Assembly: GCA_003021015.1 (NCBI GenBank)
Contig: PXRK01000017.1
Coordinates: 1 to 64,000 of the forward strand
DNA from: Halobacteriales archaeon QS_4_66_20
GTDB lineage: Archaea; Halobacteriota; Halobacteria; Halobacteriales; Haloarculaceae
DNA length: 64,000 nt
Direction of reading: 5' to 3'
A program made the position numbers and the translations under genes. The notes under the pieces were generated by a model that searched no databases, was not told where the DNA came from, and saw only the letters and a list, made by a program, of their open reading frames with translations. Shown here in pieces: positions 25,726-34,855 of the stretch (positions within the stretch are counted from its first letter, which is position 1; every line of letters starts with the position of its first letter).

Positions 25726-26988
25726 TCAGACCCGACGATCACTGGCGGTGTGGTTGACCACGTCGACCTCGTAGCCGTGATCGCGGATCGCGTCGACGAT
25801 GTTGCCGGCGTGTTCGGCCCCGCTGGTCTCGACGTCGAACACGATGTAGGCCTCACCCACTTCCAGGTCCTCGACGGAGCGATCGTGGCGGACGTCGTGG
25901 ATGTTGGCCTTGAAGTCGGCGATGACGCCGGAGATCTCTTCGAGCACACCCGGCCGGTCCGTGATCCGGACGCGTAGCCGCAGGAGCTGCTGGCGCTCGG
26001 TCAGCGCGTGGACCAGCACTGTCTGGAGCTGCGTCATGTCCAGGTTCCCGCCACAGAGCAGCGGCATCACCGTCTCGCCGGAGACGTCGAGGTCGTCGCT
26101 CAGGATCGCGGCGACCGACGCCGCCCCCGCGCCCTCGACGACCTGCTTCGCGCGCTCCATCAGCAGGAGGATCGCGCGGGCGATCTCCGTGTCCGAGACG
26201 GTGACGACCTCGTCGACGTTCGCCTGGATGATCCGGAGCGTCGCCTCGGAGATGCCGCCGGTCGCGATCCCGTCGGCGATGGTGTCGACCTCGTCGAGCG
26301 TCACCGGGATCCCCTTGTCGAGACTCTTGTGGACGGTCTCGGCGCCGGTGGCCTGGACGCCGACGACCCGCGTTTCGGGCGAGAGGTGTTTGATCGCCGT
26401 CGAGATGCCGCTGATGAGGCCGCCGCCGCCGATCGGCACCACCACCGTCTCCACGTTGGGGTGGTCGTGGTACATCTCGGTGCCGAGCGTCCCCTGGCCC
26501 GCGATGATGTCCGTGTCGTCGTAGGCGTGGACGAACTCGGCGTCGCGGTCCTGGACGACCTCCTTGGCGTGGGCCATCGTCTTCTGGAAGTCCTGGCCGA
26601 CGAGTTCGACCGTCGCGCCGTACCCCCGCGTCGCGTCGATCTTCGTCTGTGGCGCGTTCTCCGGCATGAAGATCGTCGAGTCCGCGCCACAGCGCGTGGC
26701 CGCGAGCGCGACGCCCTGGGCGTGGTTGCCCGCGCTCGCGGCGACGAACTCCTCGACGCCGCGCTCGACGTCCTGGACGATCTTGTTGTACGCGCCGCGG
26801 GTCTTGAACGAGCCCGTCCACTGGAGGTGCTCCATCTTCAGGTACACGTCGCCGCCGACGAACTCGCCGAGCGACGTGCTCTGCTCGACCGGCGTCTCCT
26901 TGACGACGGTGTCGTCGTCGATCCGCTCGCGTGCCCGTTCGATGTCCTCGTACTGAACGGGGAGTTCCTCCGAGTCTGGCGAAGTCAT
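25726..26988 (-). CDS. ilvA: Threonine ammonia-lyase with C-terminal ACT domain
   Basis: A 420-residue PLP enzyme of fold type II. Lys62 in TGSFKTRGAYNK binds PLP; SAGNHAQGVA and the glycine loop GGGGLISG hold the phosphate. Residues about 335-420 form an ACT regulatory domain (LRVRITDRPGVLEEISGVIA). It deaminates threonine (and probably serine) to 2-oxoacids, feeding isoleucine synthesis or catabolism; the ACT domain suggests control by an amino acid. ATG 26988 is chosen because upstream in-frame sequence is not protein-like. The window also has RidA, which clears the enamine produced by such enzymes. Confidence 0.9.
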   Translation of the reverse strand: MTSPDSEELPVQYEDIERARERIDDDTVVKETPVEQSTSLGEFVGGDVYLKMEHLQWTGSFKTRGAYNKIVQDVERGVEEFVAASAGNHAQGVALAATRCGADSTIFMPENAPQTKIDATRGYGATVELVGQDFQKTMAHAKEVVQDRDAEFVHAYDDTDIIAGQGTLGTEMYHDHPNVETVVVPIGGGGLISGISTAIKHLSPETRVVGVQATGAETVHKSLDKGIPVTLDEVDTIADGIATGGISEATLRIIQANVDEVVTVSDTEIARAILLLMERAKQVVEGAGAASVAAILSDDLDVSGETVMPLLCGGNLDMTQLQTVLVHALTERQQLLRLRVRITDRPGVLEEISGVIADFKANIHDVRHDRSVEDLEVGEAYIVFDVETSGAEHAGNIVDAIRDHGYEVDVVNHTASDRRV

Positions 26989-27037
26989 GGGTTCTGTATT
27001 GTCGATGTCATGGTCGCTCTGGTGACGTTTGCATTGG

Positions 27038-29590
27038 CTACCTGATGATCTTGTCCCGCCCCGGATCGAACAGCGGTTCGTCCCGGATCGTCGCGTCGTA
27101 GCGCTGGCCCTCACACTGCACGGTGACCGACGTGCCCGCCTCGGCGTACTCATCAGGGACGTACGTGTAGGCGATGGACTCGCCGAGGGTGTAGCCGTAG
27201 TTGCCCGCCTGGACGTACCCGATCGCCTCGCCGTCCTTCATCACCGGGCGGCCGCTGAGCATGATGTCCGTCGAATCGTCGAGGGTGAGGGGCGTGATGC
27301 GGTTGTCGATGCCGGCCTCGCGGGCCTGCGCGAGCGCCTCCTTGCCGACGAAGTCGGTGTCCATGTCGACAGCGAACGGCAGCCCCGCCTCGAAGGGGTT
27401 GGAGTCCGTGTCGATGTCGGTGCCCCACAGCCGGTAGCCTTTCTCGAGGCGCATCGAACTCAGGGCGCCGCCGCCCATCGGCCGGACGTCGAGATCCTGG
27501 CCGGCCTCCCACAGCGTCTCCCAGAGCCGCTGGCCGTACTCGACGGGCGCCCACAGCTCCCAGCCGAGTTCGCCCACGTAGGAGACCCGCAGCGCGAGCA
27601 CCGGCACCTCGCCGACGTACATCTGTTTCGCGCGGAAGTAGGGGAACCCGCTGTTGGTCACATCGGCATCGGTACACCGCTGGAGCAGCAGCCGCGATTT
27701 CGGCCCCCACAGCCCGATCGTCGACCTGCCGCCCTCCTGGATCTGCACCGACACGGTGTCGGGGGCGTGCTCCGCGAGCCAGCCGCCGTGGATCCCGGGG
27801 GAGTTGCCGCCGCCGGTCGTAACCACGTACTCCTCCTCGTCGAGTTTGACGACGGTCACGTCCGCGAGGATGGTGCCGCCCTCGTTGAGCAGCAGCGAGT
27901 ACCGGACCTGCCCGACGTCGATGTCGATATCGTTCGAACACATCCGCTGGAGGAAGGCACGGGCGCCGTCGCCGGAGACCTCGATCGAGGAGAACGTCGT
28001 CATGTCGAACATCGAGACGTGCTCGCGGGTGTGGAGGTGCTCGGCCCCCTCGATCGGCGAGCGGTTGATCGCCTGCCAGCCGTCCTGCTCGGGGATCTGG
28101 TCCTCGTAGCGCTCCAGGAGGTCCGCGTTGTGCTCGTAGTACTGCGGCGACTCCCAGCCGCCGGACTGGTAGAACTCCGCCCCCAGTTCCTGCTGCTGGT
28201 GGTAGAACGGGCTGGTGCGCAGGCCGCGGTGATCGTCGGGCTGCCAGCGCGGGTCGACGACCATGTACACCTGCTCGTACCGGGTCGCGCCGCGATCGAC
28301 GAAGTACTCTTTCTCGCCGGCGTGTGGTTCGAACCGCCGGACGTGGATGCCGCCGGTGTCGACCGGTCCGGAGGGGAGCCGCGGGACGCCGTTCTCCATC
28401 CACTCGGCGAGGATCCGGCCGTAGCCGCCCGAGTGCGTCCACCAGATCGCCAGCGCGCTCCAGAGGCCGTCGACGGCGGCCGTCGGCCCGACCGCGGGCA
28501 TGCCGTCCGGCGTGAACACGAAGATGCCGTTTTCGGTCGCCTCGTAGGACGCGTCGGCGCTGGCCGGCAGCAGTTCGTCGAACGCCTGCTTTGCCGATTT
28601 GTCGCGGTGGCGGTGGGTCGGCTCCGTCCAGTGTTCCTCGGTGAACCCGCGCACCGAAGCCTGCCGGTCCTCGCTGTTTGTGCCCATCTCCTCGGGGTCG
28701 ACCGACAGCGTCTCGTGGTTGTACGACCCCATCCCGAGCGCGTCGCCGTGCGTGCGGAAGTACAGCGAGTGGTCCTGGTCGCGGCCGACCGGCCGGGTCG
28801 GCCCCTGGCTCATGTACTCCTGGATCGAACGGTCGCCCGGTACGTCCAGGCCGGTCGTGTGCTCGCCGACCGAACTGTCGAACTCCGACAGCTCCGGCAG
28901 GGGTTCGGTGACGACGTACTGGTGTTCGACCGGCGCGATGGGGAGGTCCAGCCCCGCGAGCTGGCCGGTCTGGTACCCCCAGTTGTTCGTCGCCATCACG
29001 CACCGGTCGCACTCGATGCGGCCGCGGTCGGTGACGGCGGCCCGGATCTCGCCGCCCGCCACCTCCAGGTCCTCGACGGTGGTGTTGCCGTAGAAGGCGG
29101 CGTCGCTGTGCTCTATGTACCACTGCAGGGCGCCGATCCCGTCGACGCGGCCGTCGGTCGGCGAGTAGTACCCGCCCAGGATCTCCTCCTCGTTCACCAT
29201 CGGGAGGGACTCGGTCACCTCGGCCGGCGAGAGGAGTTGCGGGTCCGGCAGACCGTAGGAGGTCGCCCACTCCTCGCGCCGGCGCAGGAACGCCATGCGC
29301 CGCTCGCTGCGGGCCACCTCGATGCCGCCGACCTCGTCGTAGACGCCCGCGTCGGCGAACAGCCTGCTCGTGTAGTGCGCTGTCTTCGTCTGGAGCTTCG
29401 ACGGCGACGTCTGGAACATGATGCCCGGCGCGTGTACCGACGAGCCGCCGGTCACCGGGAGCGGTCCCTGGTCGATGACCGCCACGTCCTCGGCGCCGAG
29501 TTCCGTCAGATGATACGCGACGCTGCACCCGACCGCGCCGGCGCCGATGACCAGAGTCTGTACCTGTGATGGGGGGTCTGTGCTGCTCAT
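27038..29590 (-). CDS. Dimethylglycine/sarcosine dehydrogenase-like FAD-GcvT protein 1
   Basis: An 850-residue protein with an N-terminal FAD-dependent DAO domain (Rossmann motif GAGAVG at 16-21, and SSVHAPGIMF with His53 at the position that carries covalent FAD in dimethylglycine dehydrogenase) and a C-terminal GcvT-type aminomethyltransferase domain from about residue 430 (MFDMTTFSSIEVSGDGARAF ... VGELGWELWAPVEYG ... FVGKEAL). Such enzymes demethylate dimethylglycine or sarcosine and pass the carbon to tetrahydrofolate as 5,10-methylene. Which of the two substrates is used cannot be read from the sequence. A TATA-like box at 29621-29627 suggests its own promoter. Confidence 0.85.
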   Translation of the reverse strand: MSSTDPPSQVQTLVIGAGAVGCSVAYHLTELGAEDVAVIDQGPLPVTGGSSVHAPGIMFQTSPSKLQTKTAHYTSRLFADAGVYDEVGGIEVARSERRMAFLRRREEWATSYGLPDPQLLSPAEVTESLPMVNEEEILGGYYSPTDGRVDGIGALQWYIEHSDAAFYGNTTVEDLEVAGGEIRAAVTDRGRIECDRCVMATNNWGYQTGQLAGLDLPIAPVEHQYVVTEPLPELSEFDSSVGEHTTGLDVPGDRSIQEYMSQGPTRPVGRDQDHSLYFRTHGDALGMGSYNHETLSVDPEEMGTNSEDRQASVRGFTEEHWTEPTHRHRDKSAKQAFDELLPASADASYEATENGIFVFTPDGMPAVGPTAAVDGLWSALAIWWTHSGGYGRILAEWMENGVPRLPSGPVDTGGIHVRRFEPHAGEKEYFVDRGATRYEQVYMVVDPRWQPDDHRGLRTSPFYHQQQELGAEFYQSGGWESPQYYEHNADLLERYEDQIPEQDGWQAINRSPIEGAEHLHTREHVSMFDMTTFSSIEVSGDGARAFLQRMCSNDIDIDVGQVRYSLLLNEGGTILADVTVVKLDEEEYVVTTGGGNSPGIHGGWLAEHAPDTVSVQIQEGGRSTIGLWGPKSRLLLQRCTDADVTNSGFPYFRAKQMYVGEVPVLALRVSYVGELGWELWAPVEYGQRLWETLWEAGQDLDVRPMGGGALSSMRLEKGYRLWGTDIDTDSNPFEAGLPFAVDMDTDFVGKEALAQAREAGIDNRITPLTLDDSTDIMLSGRPVMKDGEAIGYVQAGNYGYTLGESIAYTYVPDEYAEAGTSVTVQCEGQRYDATIRDEPLFDPGRDKIIR

Positions 29591-29620
29591 GTCGTTCGGT
29601 AGATGGTCTTCTGTCACAAT

Positions 29621-29627
29621 CATAAAG
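29621..29627 (-). promoter_or_regulatory. TATA box of FAD-GcvT gene 1
   Basis: Minus-strand ACTTTATG lies about 33 bases upstream of ATG 29590. It indicates that this gene is transcribed separately from its upstream paralogue, from which it is separated by 245 bases (29591-29835) with no other feature seen. Confidence 0.4.
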
Positions 29628-29835
29628 TCATTGGTAGCGCGAGAATGTTTGTACCGAGAAACGCGGATAGAGGGATTCAGGCACCAAGAATCGACAGATC
29701 GGGGCAGACAGCGGATCGTGGCGAATCAGCCCGGATGTCCGGTGTGGAGTGCAACCACAGATTGACAGAGAGACGAAACGATGTTTCTGCGGCAGGAATA
29801 CCCCGATCGCCGCGAGTCGAGTTCCCCGGAAGGGA

Positions 29836-32415
29836 TCAGTCGACCAGCGGTTCCTCGCGAACCGTCGCAGCGTAGCGGTCGCCCTCGTAAAGGATCTCCA
29901 GGTCGGTGCCGGGGTCGGCGTACTCCGGCGGGACGTACGTGTAGGCGACGCAGGCGCCGACGGTGTACCCGTACTCGGCGCTGTGGACGTAGCCGAGCGC
30001 CTCGTCCTCGCCGGGCGCGAACACGGGGCGGTTGTCGAGGATCGTCTCCTCCTCGTCGTCCAGCGTCAGGCAGGCGATCTTGTGGTCGATGTTGTCGCCG
30101 TCGGCCGCCGCGGCCACCGCCTCCTTGCCGACGAAGTCGGTCTCCAGGTCGACTGCCCAGCCCAGGTCCGTCTCGTAAGGGTTGTGTTCGGTGTGGAGGT
30201 CCTCGCCCCACAGGCGGAACCCTTTCTCGATACGGAGGGCGTCCAGCGCGCCGTTGCCGTACGGCCGGATGTCGTACTCCTTGCCGGCGGCGAGCACGTG
30301 CTCCCAGAGGCGTTCGCCGTACTCCGAGGGCGTGTACAGCTCCCAGCCGAGTTCGCCCGCATACGAGACTCGCAGCGCCCGGACGGGGACGTTCTTGACG
30401 AACGTCTCCTCGCTCGTGTAGAACGGGAACGCCTCGTCCGAGAGGTCGGTGTCCATCACTTTCGAGAGCACCTTGCGGGCGTCCGGGCCCGTACAGACCA
30501 TCGCCGCGAGGCTGGAGGTGACGTCGTTGACGACGACGCCCTCCGGCGCGCGGTCGCGGATCCACGCGACGTGGTTGTTCCCGACCTCGCGGCCGGTCGT
30601 CAACACGAGGTAGCGGTCCGCGTCGGTCCGCGTGACTGTCACGTCCGCGCGGACGCCCCCGCCCTCGTTGCACATGAGCGTGTAGGTGATGTCGTCGACG
30701 TCCAGATCGATGTCGTTCGTACAGAGAGACTGGAGGTACTCGCCGGCGTCGGCGCCGATCACCTCGATCTTGTTGAACGACGTCATGTCGTGGAGCCCGA
30801 CGTGCTCGCGGACGTGGAGGGCTTCGGCCCCCTCGATCGGCGACCAGTACGTGCCCTCCCAGCCGTGGCGGTCCGGGATCCGGTCCTCGTAGCGCTCGAG
30901 GAGGTCCTCGTTGGACTCGAACCACTGTGGCTCCTCCCAGCCGGCTTCGGCCCACAGTTCGGCGTCGTACTCCTGGTGGGAGTGGTACATCGGCGTCCGC
31001 CGGATGTCGCGCTGGTGCTCGGTCCACACCCACTTTGGGTGCATCACGTTGTACACGATGCGGTACTCCTCGCCGCCGATGTCGCGGGCGAACTCCCAAC
31101 TGCCCTCGTGCTCGTCGAAGCGGTTGACGTTACACCGCGAGAGGTCGATCGGCCCGTCGGGCAGCCGCGGCACGCCGTTCTCCATCCATTCGGCGAGCGC
31201 CTTGCCGGCGCCGCCGGCGTGAGTGACCCAGATCGCCGCCGCGGTCCAGAGCCCCTCGTACTGCTGGACAGGGCCCAGCACCGGCAGGCCGTTCGGCGAC
31301 TCGGCGAACATCCCGTTGTACTTGAACTCCAGGTCCTTGCCGGCCGTCGCGGGCAGGAGTTCGTCGCTGGCCTGGCGGGCGGACTTGTGTGGGCGGTCGG
31401 GGTGCGTCGGGTTGTTCATGTGGTAGTCGGTGAATTCCCGGACGGAGCCCTGTTCGCCCTCGGGGTCGTTGCCGCCGAGCTCCTGGGGATCGGGGACGAT
31501 CGGCTCGTGGTTGTACGACCCGATCCCGTAGGAGTCCCCGTGGGTCCGGTAGTACATCGCGTTGTCCTGGTCCCGGAGGATCGGCCGGTCTGGTCCCAGG
31601 AGCAGCCGCTTGGCCTTCTCGCCGGAGACGTTTTCGTAGTTCTCGAACAGCGGGTGATCGGTGACGTCGACGCCGCTTTTGGACAGCTCCTCCAGCGGCT
31701 CCGTCATCGTGTACTGGTGTTCGACCGGCGTCACCGGCAGGTGGACACCGATCCGCTCGCCGAGCTGGCGCGCCCAGATGTTCGTCGCGATGACGACCTC
31801 GTCGCACTCGATGGTGCCGTTCTCTGTCACGACACCCTGGACCGCGCCGTCCGCGACGTGGACGTCCTCGGTGCGGGTGTGCGGAACGAACTCCGCGCCG
31901 CGCTCCATCGCCTCGCGGGCGAGCGCGTCGCAGGCGATGACGCCCGACACCTGGCCGTCGGTCGGCGAGTAGTACCCGCCCAGGATCTCCTCTTCGTCCA
32001 CCAGCGGCAGGTGGTCGGTCACCTCGTCCGAGCTGAGCAGCTGGGGGTCCTCGATCCCCCAGGCGTGGCCCCACTCGACGCGACGCTGGAGAAACGCCAT
32101 TCGCTCCTCGCTGCGCGCGACCTCGATGCCGCCCGTCTCGTTGTACGCCTGCTGGCCGTCGGCGCCCTCCAGCCGGGAGTACAGCTGTCGGCTGTAGTTG
32201 GCGAACTGCGTGAGTTCCTTCGGCTCGGCAGTCTGGAACATGATCCCCGGCGCGTGCGTCGAGGAGCCGCCGGTCGTCGGCATCGGCCCCTGGTCGACGA
32301 CGACAACGTCCTCGCGACCGAGCTGCGTCAGCTGGTATGCGACGTTGCAGCCGACGATCCCGGCCCCGACGACCACTGTGCCTGCCTCCTCGGGCAGGCG
32401 CTCTGTCGTTTGCAT
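29836..32415 (-). CDS. Dimethylglycine/sarcosine dehydrogenase-like FAD-GcvT protein 2
   Basis: An 859-residue paralogue of the next gene on this strand, with the same two parts: DAO domain with GAGIVG at 17-22 and STHAPGIMF containing His54, and a GcvT domain from about 445 (LHDMTSFNKIEVIGADAGEY ... YAGELGWELYTPSEYGERLW ... FVGKEAVAAA). Together the two would allow consecutive demethylations (dimethylglycine to sarcosine to glycine) with capture of both carbons on tetrahydrofolate; this division is inference. ATG 32415 is preferred to an upstream start at 32463 because an AT-rich promoter (32446-32456) lies between them. Confidence 0.85.
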   Translation of the reverse strand: MQTTERLPEEAGTVVVGAGIVGCNVAYQLTQLGREDVVVVDQGPMPTTGGSSTHAPGIMFQTAEPKELTQFANYSRQLYSRLEGADGQQAYNETGGIEVARSEERMAFLQRRVEWGHAWGIEDPQLLSSDEVTDHLPLVDEEEILGGYYSPTDGQVSGVIACDALAREAMERGAEFVPHTRTEDVHVADGAVQGVVTENGTIECDEVVIATNIWARQLGERIGVHLPVTPVEHQYTMTEPLEELSKSGVDVTDHPLFENYENVSGEKAKRLLLGPDRPILRDQDNAMYYRTHGDSYGIGSYNHEPIVPDPQELGGNDPEGEQGSVREFTDYHMNNPTHPDRPHKSARQASDELLPATAGKDLEFKYNGMFAESPNGLPVLGPVQQYEGLWTAAAIWVTHAGGAGKALAEWMENGVPRLPDGPIDLSRCNVNRFDEHEGSWEFARDIGGEEYRIVYNVMHPKWVWTEHQRDIRRTPMYHSHQEYDAELWAEAGWEEPQWFESNEDLLERYEDRIPDRHGWEGTYWSPIEGAEALHVREHVGLHDMTSFNKIEVIGADAGEYLQSLCTNDIDLDVDDITYTLMCNEGGGVRADVTVTRTDADRYLVLTTGREVGNNHVAWIRDRAPEGVVVNDVTSSLAAMVCTGPDARKVLSKVMDTDLSDEAFPFYTSEETFVKNVPVRALRVSYAGELGWELYTPSEYGERLWEHVLAAGKEYDIRPYGNGALDALRIEKGFRLWGEDLHTEHNPYETDLGWAVDLETDFVGKEAVAAAADGDNIDHKIACLTLDDEEETILDNRPVFAPGEDEALGYVHSAEYGYTVGACVAYTYVPPEYADPGTDLEILYEGDRYAATVREEPLVD

Positions 32416-32445
32416 AATTCTGGTCGAAACGTCACGCTGGCGCGC

Positions 32446-32456
32446 AAATATAGTTA
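32446..32456 (-). promoter_or_regulatory. TATA box of FAD-GcvT gene 2
   Basis: Minus-strand TAACTATATTT lies 31-41 bases before ATG 32415 in otherwise GC-rich DNA. Confidence 0.5.
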
Positions 32457-32573
32457 TCGCCACCCCAACCCGTTTTCAACGTATCAGCGACGGACGAAGT
32501 AGAGGTATCGGAACGGCGTCCGGGCTGGCCCGCCCCCGATGGATCCTTTATCCGCTGGGCACCAATGGGGAGT

Positions 32574-33521
32574 ATGAGTCACGAGCGGGTCGCGCACACG
32601 GCCACGGAGCGGACACTGGGGCGGCTCCCGTCGGGGGCCGACGTCGCCGTCACCGTCCACCGGTACGAGGGCGGCGACGGGCCGACCGTGTACGTCCAGG
32701 CCGCACAGCACGGAATCGAACTCAACGGCCCGGCGACGCTCCGGCGGTTGCACGAGGCGTTGCTGGACGCGGAACTGGCGGGCACCGTCGTCGCGGTGCC
32801 GCTGGCGAACCGGCCGGCGTTCGATCACCGCTCGTACGGCGCCCCGCCGGAGTTCGACGCCGTGAACCCGAACATGAACCGGGTCTGGCCCGGCGACGAG
32901 GACGGCACCTTCCAGGAGCGGCTCGCGGCCGAGCTGTGGGAGCTCGTCTCGGCTGCCGACGTGATCGTCGACCTGCACACCGGGACCGCGGACATGCTCG
33001 AACACGTCAGAGTGACCGGGGGCGACCCGGAGGCGCGCGGGCTCGCGGAGGTGTTTGGCACGGAGTTTCTGCTCGTCGACGACCCCGATGACACCCCCGG
33101 CGGGAAGCTCCGGACGGCCGCAGCCGACGCCGACATCCCCGCGGTCGCGGTCGAACTCGCGAACAGCCGGCAGGTAAGCCACGACGCCGTCGACGCGGGC
33201 GTCCGGGGCGTCCGGAACCTGCTGCGGGAACTCGGCGTCCTCGCGGGGCGTCCCGATCCGCCGCCGGAGCAGACAGTGCTCCGGGACGACGCCGAGCGGA
33301 CGGCGGCCCAGGCCTCGGGGCTGTTCGAGTTGCGGCCGGACGTCGGAGTCGGTGAGTACCTCGAGGCCGGGAGCGAACTCGGAACGATCTACTGCCCGTC
33401 GTCGTTCGAGCGGCTTCAGACTGTCACCGTCGCGGACAGCGGCGTCGCGTACTCGCTGACCCGCGAAGGCGTAATGGTCGCAGGGGAACGACTCGCCGCT
33501 GTCGGCCGGCGCGTCGAGTGA
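32574..33521 (+). CDS. Succinylglutamate desuccinylase/aspartoacylase-family zinc hydrolase
   Basis: A 315-residue M14-like deacylase. The zinc site is visible as His46 and Glu49 in AAQHGIELNG and the His of VDLHTGTADM; a catalytic Glu candidate is in VAVELANSRQ. Family members cut N-acyl amino acids or ectoine-type compounds; substrate here is unknown. It is divergent from FAD-GcvT gene 2. An ATG at 32565 (three residues longer) is possible. The stop TGA (33519-33521) lies inside the left end of a fam1 element, so the present C terminus may be set by that insertion. Confidence 0.8.
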   Translation: MSHERVAHTATERTLGRLPSGADVAVTVHRYEGGDGPTVYVQAAQHGIELNGPATLRRLHEALLDAELAGTVVAVPLANRPAFDHRSYGAPPEFDAVNPNMNRVWPGDEDGTFQERLAAELWELVSAADVIVDLHTGTADMLEHVRVTGGDPEARGLAEVFGTEFLLVDDPDDTPGGKLRTAAADADIPAVAVELANSRQVSHDAVDAGVRGVRNLLRELGVLAGRPDPPPEQTVLRDDAERTAAQASGLFELRPDVGVGEYLEAGSELGTIYCPSSFERLQTVTVADSGVAYSLTREGVMVAGERLAAVGRRVE

Positions 33522-33615
33522 TTATTTTCGGCACCATGTCGAAATAGCGGCGGTTTCACGGCCCGAGACTGACGTCTGACGAATACCCGGCGGTAACGAG
33601 TCACAACAATCACTA
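33518..33615 (+). mobile_element. fam1 element, 96-base degenerate copy covering the upstream stop codon
   Basis: The right end TCACAACAATCAC followed by TA is intact; the left end GTGATTATTTTCGG has lost part of its repeat. The core (GGTTTCACGGC, GACGAATACCCGGCGGTAA) matches the 105-base copies at 36370-36474 and 61366-61470, so it is the same sub-type. Downstream 33616-33765 holds only the promoter region of the next gene. Confidence 0.7.
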
Positions 33616-33765
33616 ACTGTCGGACGTGACTCTGTGGACTGCCAAGACACGCAAACCGGTGTATTCACCCTCGCTGCTCGAACCGATTCGGGGCGTTCGT
33701 ACTGGGGCTGACTTCAATGGGTTATCTGTTCCACATATACGACTATGAACAACAGTGTGTCATAT

Positions 33766-34797
33766 ATGCACCAGGTTATGGGAGTGAGAAACACATTCGA
33801 TGTCCTTTCGGACATTACCGAACACTACGAGTCTCACGGGGCGTGCGTGCGCAACGTCGAGGCAGTGTCGGGTGAGGCGAGTGGTGGTGTCCTTCGGGCC
33901 AGCCTCGAACTGGTGGTATCGCTCTGCTCGGCGACGGCCGAGGAGACAGCTGTAACGCCGACGGACGCGAGGTTCACGGCCGAGGGCGGGTTCCAGGTCG
34001 AACTCGACCCGTCGGAACTGCTCTCGCTCCCCGCGAAAGACGGCGTCACAGTCCAGAGCGAGGAGTCCCTCGGGGTGACGGAAGACGGCATGCTGGTCGT
34101 CGAGGTCGACCTCGCGGTCCGTCCCCCCGACGGGGAGACGGAAGGCAGCATCGTCGACGTACAGCCAGCCCCACGCCACAGAGCCACGCGGGGAGCGATC
34201 GACAGGGCCGGAACGGCCGGAGGCGACGGACACGAGGGGGACCCGCTCGCGGCTGCCCGCGACGAGTCGGTTCCTCCCTACGAGGACACCCCGTACCTCG
34301 AACGGCTCTACGGGACCTGCGAGACGTTCGAGGAGATGAGCCGGGAGATCGAGATGGACGTCTCCGCCGAGACCGTCCGGCGGTACATGATCGAGGCCGA
34401 AATCCACGAGCCGGAGTCATACGAGACCCGCCAGCGGGGCCGGGCCGACGACGATCAAGAGGTCGACACAACCGACCCGTCCCCGGCGTCGACTGACGAC
34501 CCGCTGGAGACGATCCCCGACGAGCAGCTGATCACGGACGGCATCGGGCTGCCAGCGGAGGTCACGATCACGGACATCGGCGACGCGGTCGTCGGTTCGC
34601 GCAGCGCCCACGAGGTGACGCAGAAGCTCGATCTGACCGAGGAACAGACCCGGGAGCTGCTACGGCAGCTGAACCTGCTGGACCTGGTGTTACACCGCGT
34701 CGGGGACGAGCCCCGGAAGACGCCGACGTACCACACCGTCGCCACGCGGATCCGCCAGTGTACGCCCGAGACGGTGGAACCGACCGGTGGTATATAA
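33766..34797 (+). CDS. Haloarchaeal HTH regulator, function unknown
   Basis: A 343-residue acidic protein that I recognise only as a haloarchaeal DNA-binding regulator. Residues about 10-120 form a beta-rich N-terminal domain (FDVLSDITEHYESHGACVRN); a middle HTH lies near ERLYGTCETFEEMSREIEMD / SAETVRRYMIEAEIHEPES; a second predicted helical domain follows near LPAEVTITDIGDAVVGSRSA with KLDLTEEQTRELLRQLNLLD. ATG 33766 is chosen because ACATATAC at 33733-33740 would serve as TATA box for a leaderless start there; ATG 33745 is the alternative. It ends 58 bases before the MetF-like gene, whose promoter overlaps its stop, so it may regulate that gene. Confidence 0.6.
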   Translation: MHQVMGVRNTFDVLSDITEHYESHGACVRNVEAVSGEASGGVLRASLELVVSLCSATAEETAVTPTDARFTAEGGFQVELDPSELLSLPAKDGVTVQSEESLGVTEDGMLVVEVDLAVRPPDGETEGSIVDVQPAPRHRATRGAIDRAGTAGGDGHEGDPLAAARDESVPPYEDTPYLERLYGTCETFEEMSREIEMDVSAETVRRYMIEAEIHEPESYETRQRGRADDDQEVDTTDPSPASTDDPLETIPDEQLITDGIGLPAEVTITDIGDAVVGSRSAHEVTQKLDLTEEQTRELLRQLNLLDLVLHRVGDEPRKTPTYHTVATRIRQCTPETVEPTGGI

Positions 34798-34798
34798 A
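34791..34798 (+). promoter_or_regulatory. TATA box of the MetF-like gene
   Basis: TATATAAA overlaps the stop codon of the preceding regulator gene and lies about 61 bases before ATG 34856, giving a short leader. A second TATA-like TTTATAAA at 34841-34848 is too close to the ATG to be used for this start. Confidence 0.45.
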
Positions 34799-34855
34799 CA
34801 TGTTCGGAGGAGCACCCACAGAGAGAAGTAGCGCAAGCCCTTTATAAACGGACAG

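Noticed and set aside
27029-32502. Two plus-strand open frames of about 850 and 920 codons opposite the FAD-GcvT genes
   Set aside because: They mirror the two real minus-strand genes, which have Rossmann and GcvT motifs; the antisense translations lack any recognisable domain.
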